Of a stretch of DNA of 64,000 nt, positions 10,901-24,251 are shown piece by piece. The notes under the pieces were generated by a model. It was not told where the DNA came from. It searched no databases and was given only the letters and a program-made list of their open reading frames with translations. Origin of the DNA: Icerya purchasi (taxonomy: Eukaryota; Arthropoda; Insecta; Hemiptera; Monophlebidae); the NCBI GenBank assembly GCA_039619475.1, contig CM077115.1, forward strand, positions 307,534,734-307,598,733. Direction: 5' to 3'. Numbering within the stretch: the first letter of the stretch is position 1; each line of letters opens with the position of its first letter. A program made the position numbers and the translations under genes.

Positions 10901-13438
10901 CTCGCTAACAAATTAATAAAAATTTCCATTATCATACCTACAAATTCAACGCCAAAATTTAAATTGCAACATTAATTAAAACCTGCGTCAAATATTTCCG
11001 ACGTTTTGCGCTACTCGGCTTACAGAAAATGAGGATGTGTATTGTGTTATACGCATTAAATTGTTTCTAATTGGCACTGTAATTTGAATGCGGTGCCAAC
11101 TCTAATTAAAGTATTAATGTTGTTTAAGAATAATCATAATATTGCCGCTTAAGATGTATCACTCTAAAATATATTCTTTTATCAAACGTGATCACATTTT
11201 AGTGCATTTTATTAAATTTTTAGACTAAATCTTGAAGCCTATACCTTTATTTTTGTCCCCCCCCCCCCCGAAAACAACCTGTTGCAATTCAATTAAATAT
11301 ATGAAAAAAAAATAAACATACATCTTCTTAGTAAATTTGCATAAGGCTTAGACGCATTATTATACAAAGTACCTATGTGGGAAAATATAAAGCACATTAT
11401 AATAACGTTTAAAACAAAATAACTCTTTATTCAAATATATATATATATACTGAATTTTTATGCTTTTTGATATATTCACGCACATTTTATTTAATGATTA
11501 ATTACGTATTTACCTAATGTAAGTGTGCAATTAAATCGATTAAACAAGAAAAATAAAATAAATTCCTCAGGAATTTTACAGAATTATTTTCTGGCATTTC
11601 CGGTTATAAATGGTTTAAAATACGTTTTCATAATATTACATACTTTAATGTTAACATTAGAATTTTAATTTCAAAATAGATTAAGAAAAAATTTTCGTCA
11701 CAGTTATTTGAGACATTTGTTGTTTACACAACAGCGTGATTGTTCATTACTTTAAATTATACAATAAATCGCTTTTTTTTCTCGTATTCAATTTTACTTA
11801 AAAACTCGCAAAAACATCATTTGATGACGTTAACGAACTAAACGAAGGGTCAAAATAACAATTTACTATTTATTGTAAACCAGATCTTACCGCTATATCC
11901 ATTATTGAAAGCAATGATCTAACTAATAAATATGAAGCAGTGAATCTTGCGGTTACTTGTAAGATAGTTAACAGTGAAAAAATTACCCTGTGAAGCGTGA
12001 AGTAATAAATGCCCGTTTCCGTTCTTTTTTTATACTGAAAGCGTTTGTCTCTCGTACGCGTTTATAACTTCAAAATGATCACAGAGAGCAGAGTTTCGCC
12101 TTTCACTGTAAGGAAATACATACCCCCAAGTATTTCACATTTAACGGCGCACACTGTACTGGATGACGTCGTATACGTTATTTGCTACTAAATAATCTTC
12201 TCCTCGCTAAAAAAAACGTGAATTTATTATTTTCCGCGCTTACGATGGAGTACAGTTGAGTTGTTGTTCTGTTTGTCGCTTATTTCGGTTTTCATTTGCT
12301 TTTTTTAACATGAACGCTTTTTGAAATCTCCTTTTTTCAAGACTTTGATACATTTGATCATACATATAAGATTATTTTTATAACGCAAAATAGGAAGTTT
12401 TACATATGTGTGTCAAACGTCGCAAAAACTACCTCTTTTTTTTTTTTTTCTTTTTGGGCGCGTTAACCACGGGCACTAACTCGGAGCAAGTGAAATTTTC
12501 TTAAAGGTGTCGGTGTGTGGCAGCGGAAATCGAAATCGGTTCTGTCCGAACACAACAGCCTAGCCAACTACGGCCACAGTAGCTGGCTGAAATTGTTATC
12601 AACAATATAGACCAATTGGAATAATCTGTAGATTAATAACGTACAAAATAATCCTGACTACAAAAAAACACGTTATTCTGTTATGTAGCTTCACTTTTTT
12701 TTTTCCTGTTTTATTACAAACTCCTTTTTTAACCATATAGACATATATGCCCATTTTTAGGAAACACTACATTTGGAACGAGATTTTTTTTTGAAATATA
12801 TGTAAAACTCGATTAATAAGGAAAACATTTTTAATCCCTACGGTTTCGTTATAATTAATTGGACCCTATAACTATATATTTAATATTCCTTTTCTTTTTT
12901 TTTTCATTTTTTTCTTCCGAGACGTACTCGACAACAATTTTAAACACATTGTATCTTTACTTTATTATGTAAATTACAAAGATAATTTTGTATAATGCAA
13001 AAGTTTGAAAGTGCCTTTTAGTAAAAAAAAGCGTCAGTCTTCGGAAATACATATTATTGTGCTTAGATCAGTTATTAATTAGTATTTTAGTTGTATTGAA
13101 AACTTATGAACCATGTTTAAAACCAATTTTTAATAATAGTTTATTAGGAGGAACGAGATATTGTTCAAAAGAGGCGTTTTCTAAGTTACGGTTTTGAGCA
13201 TTTGAATACATAAAAGCAAGAGCGATATAAAAACATGTTCCGTAATTTCAATTATTTTTCCAAAAAAAAAGTTAACGACGATACACAATGCAAAAATTAA
13301 ACATCTTTTAAAAAATATATACATAAGAAAAAAACTGTTAAAAAAAAATTACACAAATTTAACAATTTTAAAAATTATCCTTATTTCAAACACGATAAAA
13401 ATTATATAAACCATTATTATTCTTCGAAGTAAACATTC

Positions 13439-13498
<60 letters not shown>

Positions 13499-14100
13499 AT
13501 TTATCTCTCTTAAATTGATAGGAATTTTTTCCTATTAAAAATTTTAATACAATCTAATTTCTGCGGCAAAAAATTCTAAAAGCCTTGTTTATATTTCATT
13601 AAAATTGTACATTTAAAAAGTACGACGTCGTAGCTTGGATAATGTAGGAGCATGATGTTAGTAGCAGTGAATAAAATTTTACGTCGCGATTGAAGACAGG
13701 CGTCTATCGGGAGCTCTGAGAATGCGTAAAAAAAGTGTACCTCTCTTTATTGAAATTAAACTATATTTAGACGCATTTTCAGTACACAGTGATTATATTA
13801 GTTAAAATTGTTATAATTATCGAAGATTCGTACGTCATAATTTACCATCGTAACATTTTCAGCGATATAGTAAACCGTTCTTTTTTTTTTTTTTAATTTC
13901 ATTTTAAAATTAACGTTTGTTGTAAAAACAGTCATAAGAAATTATTTAGTTTTTTTCAACGCAACAAATGTTTCAATAATTCAATTACTTTTTATAGATG
14001 GTTGCATAGATGATGTGTAATTTTTTTCTTCTTCGAATCGTTAACTCGAGTGAATAAAGGCTCTGCTCTGAGTGCTACCTTGCTTATTTTCTACATTAAA
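10901..14100. other. Non-coding AT-rich stretch
   Basis: No coding signal. It holds a 13-base C run (11257-11269), T runs, and a long perfect (AT)n at 13441-13492. Nothing else recognisable. Confidence 0.5.
13441..13492. repeat. (AT)26 microsatellite
   Basis: Perfect AT dinucleotide tract of about 52 bases. It is fully self-complementary and one of the longest pure tracts in the window. Confidence 0.95.
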
Positions 14101-14109
14101 ACGGAATAG

Positions 14110-15500
14110 CTGAATGTATCGCGCCGACTGACACTGCTCGGCTTGATATTGTTGACTTAAACTTTCCTTGTCCTCCTCCCTTCCAGCTCATATCCGAAAG
14201 ATCCTACAAAGAAGTGTCAATAAACTTCAGTCCTGGTGTATTGATAATGAACTGTGCGTGCTAAGTTCCGTAGAGAGTGTCAGAATACTCCCAGTATAAT
14301 TCGAAAACTCTTCAATCCTTTTCCGGCCTACTGCTAAGTTCCTTGGCTTACTATTCGATAATAAACTAACGTGACATCCTCGTGTATAGTCGATCTCAGA
14401 GTTAAATGTTCCAAATTGCTATCAATCCTCAAGTATTTGGCCCCAAATGTGAAATACAATTTTCCTCCTAAAACGCGTCTTCCGATCTGCAAGTATTTAG
14501 TCCTCTCCAGAATCAACTACGAGCCAGAAGCCTATTCATCGACCAGCCGTTCTTTGTTAATATCCCTTGATGCAGTGCACCACGCTGCCCTTCGCACAAT
14601 TTTACGCGCACACAGAGGTCTTCACATCCGCTAGTCTGGACGCGCTCTTCTAGGTATTCCCCTATTGAAATAGTTCAGAGAGTTTTACACCCTCCGAGAA
14701 ACCTACTTACACTTCACATGTAATCTAGCCATACAGAGAACTCTCCGGCACCTTAAATTTCTTTAACGGCCTACTACCAACGATTCTAGAGCTCTTGTTA
14801 GACTGGAGAATAAGCGTAATTAATTTCCTGGAACAAACATTTAACACGGTGATACTGGCAAGGGACCCCTTAGCCATTTAGGTTGATTTCTCCCTAATGA
14901 AATATAACAAACCTCGGTATCCCGATATCGCGTAAATAGCACGAGCTGCAATTCAGAAATATCCAGGCTATGTAAAATTCTACACGGACGCATCTAGATC
15001 CCACCAAACTATGATTGATCAGCAATGCTTTTTCCCATGCCTGAAAACGCCTTCACAACAGCTTTGCTTTATTCTTGGCCAAATGCTCGTCCGCACGGAA
15101 AGAGCACTGGGCCCCTTGTCAGACTTTTCTAAGATCCATTAAAGCCACAACAAAGCCATGGTAAGCAATGGAAAACATGTCTCGTACGGAGTTCCGCGCT
15201 CTGAGTCGGCTGCGAACAGAACATATAGCCATATCCCATGATTTTATTTTCCGAGAAGCTACACCAGTTACAATCTGCCCATTCTGCCTCCAAATCTCCC
15301 GCATACTATGTATCTACCAGCCTTTTAGTCTCATGGAACAGCACCGATAATCTCACTAGTATCCTTGCTAATTCATCGACAGCAACGACATCTGTTCTTG
15401 AGTTTATTAAAGTAACAAAATTAATTAATTATCTCTAAATACTGACCGTACATCCGCGTGCTGTAATAGCCTTGGTAGCTAAAAACAGAATGTTGGATGG
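14110..15500 (+). pseudogene. Jockey-superfamily non-LTR element, RT end plus RNase H and C-terminal domain (relic)
   Basis: Fragments appear in the order expected for an ORF2 protein. A decayed YADDTALL-like catalytic box lies near 14118-14140, split between frames. A KFLGLLFDNKLT segment follows (about 14336-14372). An RNase H-like YPGYVKFYTDASRS segment lies near 14962-15003. The C-terminal tail RTEFRALSRLRTEHIAISHD (15183-15242) comes before PFCLQ, a degraded zinc-knuckle and VLEFIKVTKL (about 15393-15423). Multiple frameshifts and stops separate them. The sequence after 15440 resembles the short 3' UTR of this class. The 5' part is missing. Confidence 0.65.
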
Positions 15501-15504
15501 TATG

Positions 15505-15690
15505 CTAGATATATATATATATATATAAAACAACTAAGCATCGTATAACCAGTTACCGTGGAGTCGTTGGTTAGACAGTGGTGTTTTGCTTAAGTAAGAC
15601 CTGACAGTCCGCTGCTTCACACTGACACTTTAAAAGATCACTTGCGCATAATCATTCATTTGCGATTTAATTATCTAACCGAATAATCAT
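15505..15690. other. Junction between two non-LTR relics
   Basis: It contains a short (AT)n tract at about 15509-15527 and unassigned sequence. No clear target-site duplication is visible between the upstream and downstream relics. Confidence 0.4.
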
Positions 15691-16757
15691 TATTACGATT
15701 TTGTCATTATTTTTACTGATGGTTACAAAATCGAGGAACGTGGCAGTGCAGTAGGTGCAGCTTTTTTTATCAAAGAAATAATGTTACAGAAGTTTAAGCT
15801 GCCACTTGAGTCGACGGTCTATATACTTCTGAGTCATGGGCTAAAGATGAGGCTTTGGAGTTTATGATAATCTCACTTGATGCCGATAAAAGATATCTAG
15901 TTTACAGAGACAGCCTAAGTTCACTGTCAGCCATACAATACGATGCACTCAGCCATAAATTACACCCGCTAGTATATGAAATAAGAAATAAACGTCTTAA
16001 GATAATTAATAAAGGAATAAATTTGGAATTCTGTCAAATTCCGAGTCACTGTGGAATAGAAGGAAATGTTGTTATCATCTGTTGACCAAGGAAGTTGCTC
16101 CCGGAGACGTCTCATATCCTTTCACCCCTTTTACGAATTTATTTCAGAAAATTAGATCGTGGAAAAAATTGGATAAAGAACAACTCAAGCCTAGATAGGT
16201 ACCATAATAGTGTCCAACCAACGACCCCGTGTCAATACCATGGTATTATTATGTGCCGGTAACCATCCCTGAGAGGCTTATTAGGAGAAATTTGTTAGTT
16301 CGATCTGTCGTTTTCGTATGGGACATACGTGAATTTCACAAAATTTTCAAACGCCCAACTTATTTGCAGTGGTCACGATATGATTAGTTACTCGGAGGTC
16401 ATCAATCATTTGTTATTTTCTTGTAAATCATTTGACAGACGTAGAAATATATCTATTTTTCAGGAACTTCTATGTCGGTTTTTCCTCCTTATAATATTCA
16501 GTATCTGCTTTATTGTAAGAACCCCAGGCTTTGCTTGCCTTATTCACGTTCATAGTCGACTGTAACATTGCGATTCAGAAGGTAATAGTTTACAGTTCCA
16601 TTTTTTTCTTTATCTTTTTCTTTTTTTGTTTTCTTGATTGATGTACGTCCTTGGTTGTCAATCTCATACATTTAAAATAAGAAGGTTAGTTCAGTTTATG
16701 GTTAATTTCTGTTAAAAGTGGCCGCATGGTTTAAATGCTAAGTAAAAAAAAAAAAAA
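15690..16757 (+). pseudogene. R1/I-like non-LTR element, RNase H domain and C-terminus with poly(A) (relic)
   Basis: The RNase H order is visible: FTDGYKI (first Asp) near 15713-15733, GSAVGAAFFIKE, a frameshifted AEAW-like region, YRDSLSSLSAIQY (about 15901-15940) and EFCQIPSHCGIEGN (about 16027-16067). IPSHCGI.GN is the hallmark of non-LTR RNase H domains. After more frame changes comes the tail, with NHLLFSCKSFDRRR (about 16405-16446) corresponding to the V.HLL..C..F..R zinc-knuckle. A short 3' region ends in ...AATGCTAAGT plus an A run at 16743-16757, consistent with a 3' terminus. The reverse transcriptase is absent. Confidence 0.7.
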
Positions 16758-16759
16758 AT

Positions 16760-19700
16760 ATTTCTTGCATTATATAATTCTCTTCACTCTTAAATTGATA
16801 ATTTATAAATACAATCATACGAAATTGTCAGATATAGTTTTATAATACTCATTTTTCACCCACATTCGTTACTAATAAGAAACGAGTAACTTTAGCACTT
16901 AGGTCGGTGTTGCCAAGTCAAAAACAGAAAAAAATTTCATACTTTACTTGCTTTACTTCGTAAACTTGAAGAAAAAAAAAGGAAATGTAAGTACTTATAT
17001 TCAACTGACAGAGTATGACGAACTACGTGAAACGCTTGAAGCAATGGCAGTGGAAAATTTGGTTTAAAAGAACACCATTTTCTATTAATTTTTCAGTCGG
17101 AAACAAACTGCCATACCGTATGAGCAACTGCGTCTTCTGTTCCAAAATTAACACGCTTGTTTATAATTTCAAAACGAATCAAATAAAAATACGTTCCATT
17201 GTGATCTATGCTGCACCCCGAAATAAAGACCTAACGTACCGTAACTGACAGATGTTTACAAGCTCCTTTTTATTTATAAAAAGTCCAAAATTAATATAGT
17301 TCCTGGCCGACAAAATCGCTACATTCGAACAATACTTTTAAGTAAAATTCATCCGGTATTATCAGGTTTCGTTGGAATATTCAAAAAGTATATTATTACT
17401 ATGCTCAGAGGGATTATTTATTAGTAGTACGACTATATTTTCGCAATGTATACATTTTTATGCGGTTTTCAAATTGTGCGTAAGTGTCTTTATGCGTGCA
17501 AATGGTTATGCAGCGAAGTGACCAGAAATTTTAATACATTTTCGTTTTTTGCTTCGCCGATTAAAAATGATCCGTCATTTTCCATTATTCTGCAACTTAC
17601 AATGCTGCATAATAATAGAGTAATATAAATAATACTGCCGTTGAATGTCGTATTTTTTCACAATAATAATAATAATAATAATAATAATGACAATGATGAT
17701 GATGATGATGATAGTAATGTTAGCTTACAACATAATCATTATGTGCGTATGAATGAGAATCGTCGATCACTAAATGCTACACACCTAATTATAATACAAT
17801 ATAATACAATACTGTTGTAAAATATTATTAGTGTAAGAAAATGACTACTTATTAATATTTTTAAACTAAAATATTACTGATGCGGCTGCTGTAGGATGAT
17901 AAATATTTACGATAACCAACTACAATAATTTCCTAGAAAAATTAAAGTTGTACGAAAGCGGTTCTATTATAATATTCAACTACCGGGTTTCAACAATACT
18001 CCTTTTTTTTTTTTTTTTTTTTTTTTTTGTTGTTGTTCCTATGCTTACTTCTTTCTTCCGTTTCCTTATTGGAATCTGTGTTAGCAAAATTATACACACA
18101 AACAAACAAAACAAATCATAATAAAAATTAATATTTAACATCGAAAAATATTACGTCTACGTCTACATATTACGAAATAGTTCCATTTCGATTTTATTTC
18201 CACTTTTACTTTTCAAAAAAAATATTTTTTACAAATTTTTAATAACTAGTACTCAATAATTAAGCAAGCTGTTGTTGTTAATACTTTCACGGGATCATCC
18301 ATTATTCACGATATTAATAATACTGAAATTAACACTTATTAAAATAATATATATCTGTAAGTTGTTAATTTTCATGTTTCGAATAGTATCATCATAATTT
18401 TCAAAAATACACAAAAAATAATATATTTCCGTATTTTAAAATTACATACTAGTCAAACCGAAACTTTAATGTAACGTGCAAGTAAAGCTGTAATGTATTT
18501 AAACAGTTCTAGCTGATCGATTTTAGAAACAAAAGATTTTTTTACACATTCTCAAGGCAGTGAGTGATGATGCAAGTTTCATCACGTCCCGGTGACAGCC
18601 ATCGTTTAGTTAGAAGTTGCTGTCGTAACTTTTAGGGGAAAAAAATGGTTCAAACTATACATCCCGTAACAAATTAACCTAGATAATTTTCGAATTTCGT
18701 TTCTTAAAAAACAGAGACTTCTGGATACGGCAGCGATGGAAAAAAGAAGTATAGGGAAATGGAGACTAAAAAAAAATTCAGCTAAAGAATCCTTTTGCCG
18801 TATCGCCAAATAAATATATATATATTATAAATATTTATTAAAAATTTTTACGATATTTTGTTACGCTTAATGAGCTTCAGTTTTGATTTCGATGCAAAAG
18901 TAGATCCCATGTAACAACACTGATAGCGAATACGTTTTACTCTGATATTCGAATGCCCCCAAATTTGTTTTAACATTTCATTTGCGATGTGATTGATTTT
19001 GCGGTTAGCTCCTATTATAAATATATTTCATTATTATTGTTGTTATTGTTATTATTATTATTATGAATCCTAATATGTTGATACACACCTTGACCAAAAT
19101 ACATGGTCCATTTTATATTCTTTATTAAGCACTACGGATTATTAAATGTTTTCTTCATTTCCGTTTCAATTTTCTTTAATGGTTTTACATAATTGTTTAC
19201 ATTTTTTTTTTTTTTGCAGGCACTACAGTCGCAATTATTTCTGTCTCATAACGTTTCCATATTTTTTTTTTATTTCAACACTTTATAATTTCTTTTCTTC
19301 TGTTGAATATATAATTTGTAGTTTACAGAGTCGCTACATCGGTTATTTTATTTTTTCACCTATTGTTATTAAATCGGATTCATTTCTAAAATACATGTAA
19401 GCCAACAGATAATATAAAGAGAAAGTCTAAATTTTTCCAGTATACACGACTGAAGTGTAACTTAAGAGTTTTCTAATATAAAAGAAATCTACACCGGACG
19501 ATGTCAAAATGGTAGGGGAAAATTAAATCTTGATTCGAAATCAGCTTTAATTGGTCTGTTTTCGCTCTTGTAAAAATGGAAAACTGTTTATAATCTTATC
19601 AGCTTTTATTTACAGTACAACATACCAGCACAAGTCGTTGAAATCAGTTGGAAATTCGATCCAAGTAAGTTTTATTATTAAAAAACCTGCAAATATTTAT

Positions 19701-20985
19701 TACATTGAAGTTTGGTTTCTATGCAATATTGTTATTTTACATGTCGAATATTTTTGTAGACTTTTTATTAAATACTTTATGTTTGTTTTTATTTTACCGT
19801 ACATAAATCACGTAAATATCGTAAACATTCCTTTTATATATTTATCAGTATTAAAAACGCTCGTTATTTTCCTTTAAGTATTCAAAGAAGATGAAAAAAG
19901 ATATTCATCGAATATTGAAAACGGTAAATAAAGCACACCTTAATTAAAGAACAACGAAAAGATCCGAAGTATTACTAATAAGTTCTAAGCCAATATTCAG
20001 ACATAACAGGTCTCGTTACTACATTAAACAGATTTAAATAAGTGAACGAGAAATTCTTTTAGGCTAAGTTATTTGAATTCAGTCTTATCGGAATTAGAGT
20101 GTTCTTGTATTGTTAGCGAGTACGCAAGTTGTTTCAAGAATTATAATATCGAAAAGTTCTGGTCATTTTAATAATCGTTCTTTATTCATATATAAAAAAA
20201 AAAAAAAAAAAAAAGCAAATATTTCCGAAAACGTTACTAGAGCATTCATTTTTATTTAAAATGTTATTACATTTAAAATTTTTATCATTTTTATTAAATG
20301 TAAATAATTTTTAATATTTCAACGCGAAAAATAATCATTAAACGTAAAAATCCCATTTATTGTTCTACAATAATAAATACGAGAAAAATCTTTAATTTTA
20401 CGATTTTAAATTTTAAGTCGAGACGATTGAATAATTAAAAATAACAATGAAAAAAAACCGAATAAATTAATTCAGATATTGAAATTACGCAGATCTGTTT
20501 AAAACCGGCATCGTTCCTCCGTCATTTGATCGTTACAGATGATAAAAGGTTTTAACGGTCAAACAAGCGGATAAAAATTAAACTGTAAACACTTAAATCT
20601 TATCGTGAGATTAGAGTGAAAATTCAGTGGAAGCAGTAATGAGAAAATACGACTTTTTTAATAGACACCGCAGGTAAATCAATCCGTTTTGCTTACTGCA
20701 AAGTAAATATGCTATAAACTATAATTAATGATAAAAATTTCTATTCGTAAACAAGTAGAAGAGCAGAATTATGTGCTACGATTTATTTAACTTTTATATT
20801 AGTGTGATTATTATAACTCTCAGACATTATATCTCCAGTAGAGGTGTAAAATTAAATTTCCATTTCGATGGCAGCTTGTACAGATTGACCCGTTCAAAAA
20901 AATTTAAAAGCGGTTCGAACCTTCATACTAAATAATTTTCGCAATATGCGGACAGCTGCGCGTCATTAGGCGGTAACAGGCCTAC
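16760..20985. other. Non-coding AT-rich stretch with trinucleotide repeats
   Basis: No gene recognised. It contains (AAT)n at 17661-17689, (GAT)n at 17693-17711, a T run at 18003-18027 and an A run at 20193-20214. Open frames such as 19551-19877 are AT-biased, with no domain or splice context. Confidence 0.5.
17661..17711. repeat. Compound trinucleotide repeat (AAT)n-(GAT)n
   Basis: About nine AAT units are followed, after a four-base interruption, by about six GAT units. A second (AAT)n tract lies at 28092-28116. Confidence 0.85.
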
Positions 20986-20989
20986 AAAA

Positions 20990-21420
20990 CGCCCTTACCT
21001 GGTTGCAAAATAGATATCAGAAGTTCAGATTGGAAATAAAGTAAAAAGAAAAATTATACCAATATAAATACAAGTGTAGAAGAAGAAACAGACACTTGTT
21101 TCTAGTGAGGAAAAGCTGCAAAACGTGGACACTTTTAAATACCAAGGTATAGAATTATATCAGTACGGGTGCAAATTTGGATAATCGCACAGAGGATTAA
21201 AAATGCGCATGATTCATTTTGGAAATTATCGCACCGTGTATTTAAAAACAAAGATTAGCAAGAAACCGAAAAATGCCGTATACAAAGCCATAATTTCGCC
21301 GACTTGTATTATATAGTGGTGAAATAAGGCGAAATCATCAAAAAAAAATCCAAAAAGGTTAGAAGGCTGCCATCAAGAAATAATTGGAAAACTACTTGAA
21401 TATAAAATTGGAAAAATTTC
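20990..21420 (+). pseudogene. Non-LTR reverse transcriptase C-terminal fragment
   Basis: One frame reads EKLQNVDTFKYQGIELYQYG (about 21112-21171). It resembles the ....V..FKYLG..I...G segment downstream of the catalytic core in RTE/L2-like reverse transcriptases. Further on, KISKKPKNAVYKAIISPT (about 21253-21306) matches the conserved K...K...Y...I.P.LLYG region, followed by a degraded WT-like segment. Frameshifts separate the pieces, and the 5' and 3' ends are not defined. Positions 21420-21740 may contain more of it but are not recognisable. Confidence 0.6.
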
Positions 21421-21761
21421 AATTTATAAACCAAATAGTTACTGCTAAACTCATGAATTGAGGAAGGCTCGTCTTACTATAGACCCAGCTGGGATTCAAA
21501 GATGTCCTAGCAGAAAATATCAAAATCACAAAAATGAATTTAAAAAATACAGTTCGGAAAAAAAAACACGCCAAACAGAAAAGAGTGCAGTCTAAATGTA
21601 GAAAACGTAGTAAATACCTGTACATCTGGGAACAAAAATAGTAAGAAAACTCTGGCAAATGGATAATTTGTTTGCCACTTATGCGGCTTTATTAACAGAC
21701 CTTCGCCATAAATAAACACAAAAGAAACAGAAGTATATCACCAATCACAGTAGATTATTCT

Positions 21762-21792
<31 letters not shown>

Positions 21793-21799
21793 AAAGTAA

Positions 21800-22028
21800 A
21801 GTAAAGTCTTGGTTCACAGTGGATTAAACCCAACGGCACTAATGAGAGTAGGGGGGGGGCAGTTCTTTTCTTTCGACCGCCTTTACATTCCCAGATTTCT
21901 CTGGTACCCAATTATTTCAGGCTGGGTAAACCTGGGAACGATTCGGATCTGGAACGAGATCAGTCTCGAACCCGTGTTCTCTGATTTAGTAGCCAGGCAC
22001 CTAAACCAATAGGCTACCGCGCTACCAT
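21800..22028 (-). mobile_element. tRNA-derived SINE
   Basis: Read on the minus strand from about 22028, a tRNA-like head begins GGTAGCGCGGTAGCCTATTG (A box) and reaches a B box, GGGTTCGAGACTGA (about 21958-21971). A tRNA-unrelated body follows, containing the phrase GGGTACCAGAGAAATCTGGG (about 21890-21909) and a G/C-rich stretch. It ends in TACTTTACTTTTATATATA. Internal pol III promoter spacing and a tRNA-unrelated body define a SINE. The (TA)n tracts on both sides may be the insertion target. Confidence 0.7.
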
Positions 22029-22029
22029 A

Positions 22030-23560
22030 AATATATATATATATACACACACATATAAAATGTACATATAAATTGAAGGGTACAAAATTTTGGAAAAGAA
22101 ACGATAAGTTTATAGGGAAAAAAGTTAATCTCTGACGACATTTCGCCGACCCTGTCAAATGATTAATAATTAATAAATCATAATTTGATATTTTCCAAGT
22201 AACGTTTAAGACCAGCTGTATGCCCACTCTTGTTGTGAAAGTGAAAATTCCATAGGCGGCGATTAACCGCCAATTAAAAATTAAATTAATAATCGGCTCG
22301 ATTAACTTCCGTATATAATTTAAGAATGAGACTCCCTTTTTTTTCTTTTTGTAATAAATTGTGGAATAAAAATGCCAATGATAAAATGTTTCAGAGCAAA
22401 TTTTCAATTAAAGCGGAAGCAAGAAACTTTTTTTTTTTTTTTTTGGAGGGGGAGCAAGAAAATCGGAATTATTTCCTTTTTTCGTCGATTAATTACAAAA
22501 AAGAAATATAATATATATAAAAAAAAGGAGGAAATAATAAAACAGCATTGAATAGTAAGCTTTTGGTTTACGGGATCAAACACGCACGTGAAACGATGAA
22601 ATTTTCTATGGTGGTAAACGTTTTATCGGGTCAAGAACAGAGAAAAGGATTCTCTCATCTCTGTCAGTGTTTCACACAATTCCAATAGCGAACAGGGGCC
22701 ATCTTTGGTTCCGTTAAAAAGACGAATTATTATCAATAAGGACCCTTCAAAAGTAAACACACATTTGGCCAGTAGTGTGCTACGACGACAAAGTTCTCTT
22801 TAGAAATACACTCTACAAAGGGCTTCTTTTGAAATCGAAAACCCTTTCAAATCCGAAGAATTTATGCCAACGCACAATATTCGGAAAACGATCACTAATT
22901 GCGTATAGCGTCAATTTCGTTATCTTTCTCATAAAAAATATTATAAATTTCCTTGAAGAAGGGTTTAAATTTAAAAATCGAGAAAATTAATAACAACAGT
23001 GGTCTATTAGATAACAACAGCAGACTTTTTTTTTGTTTTTTTTTTTTTTGAGTTGGTATTGACAAAAACACCAAACTATTAGCAATGTACTGTTTAGATA
23101 TGAAGCGCCCTTTTCGGCGTTCGATTGATACAGATATATAGTCGCATTTATGGTCACAATTACCGCGCGTCTTTCCTATAATTAAATTGGATCCGAATTA
23201 GGTCTCATTAATAATGCGAAGATAGCAGAGCTATCTGATTAGATCACAACTGAGAGCACGCACCTTCAACTATTACCTGCTCTTCCTAAGTACTTATCGT
23301 ACCGATGTAAAATTACTCGTAAAAGCGGGAATAAATTTGAACGGCATACTGATAATTACCAGTAGGCAATTTAAACGTTTTTTATCAGCTTTACTTTTTT
23401 TTTTTTTTTTGGCCAATAGGATAATTTTTACGAATACTCTATTCCCGAAATGAAAACAATGTCGATTTAGTTCGATTGTTTTCAATTTTTAGGAAAAGAA
23501 TAGGGTTGAAATTGTTATTATTTCGAAAAAGACGCTCGTCACACAAATTAATCAATTTTT
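22030..23560. other. Non-coding AT-rich stretch
   Basis: No gene recognised. There are homopolymer T tracts at about 22428-22444, 23026-23049 and 23396-23410. The 174-aa minus open frame at 21883-22407 is a chance translation across the SINE and a (TA)n tract. Confidence 0.5.
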
Positions 23561-24251
23561 GTCATTAAGGGGGGAAATCACACTAGGCGGCTTATTTTTA
23601 TGCTTTTTTGCGAATTTATTTGAAAGGGAAAAAATTATTGGAATTAATTTAAACTAAAAGGTTCTTTTAATCATGTTTTAAGCTGAATTTCAGATTTTCT
23701 TCAAGTATTTTTCATGAACAATTTTAAGAAGCTACTGTTCGTAGAGGTACTGAGCGCCAGAGTTCACTTTTGACATGCAGTGTACAAGTCGCAAAATTCA
23801 CTTGAAAGTAACCAAACAATCTGTTTACATTATTTACATGTTTTACTATCAGATGAACCTAATTATAGCTAAAAATATTAAAAATTAATTATACTCGTAA
23901 TAAAAAATTTCGCATAAAATATTAATGAAGTACCTAAAAATATAGAGCATATTTTTTTATTTTTTTTGTTTTTTTCTTTTAAAGGTAAGAACATCCTAGA
24001 AAATCATCAATATTTATTTTAAATTTTTTAGATTTTTGTGTAGTTATAAAAACTATTTCAGTTCTCGTGTGGGGGGTAACCCCCCTCGTGTGGACACCGC
24101 TTCGTAATGTGTTTATATTTTAATCGGCTATTTCAGCACTATATAGCAACCCTTCTTCTTCTTCATAAGCATGATTCAGCTTAATCATCTCCTTTTTTCC
24201 GGCTTTCCTCGCTTCCTTCGTCTCCAGAACGCTCTATGTCCATTTTGTCAT

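Noticed and set aside
19551..19877. 108-codon plus-strand open frame rich in Phe, Ile and Tyr
   Set aside because: Its composition is what random AT-rich DNA gives. No domain or exon boundaries.
21883..22407. 174-codon open frame on the minus strand
   Set aside because: It translates through a (TA)n tract and a SINE body and has no domain. It is the longest of several chance frames.
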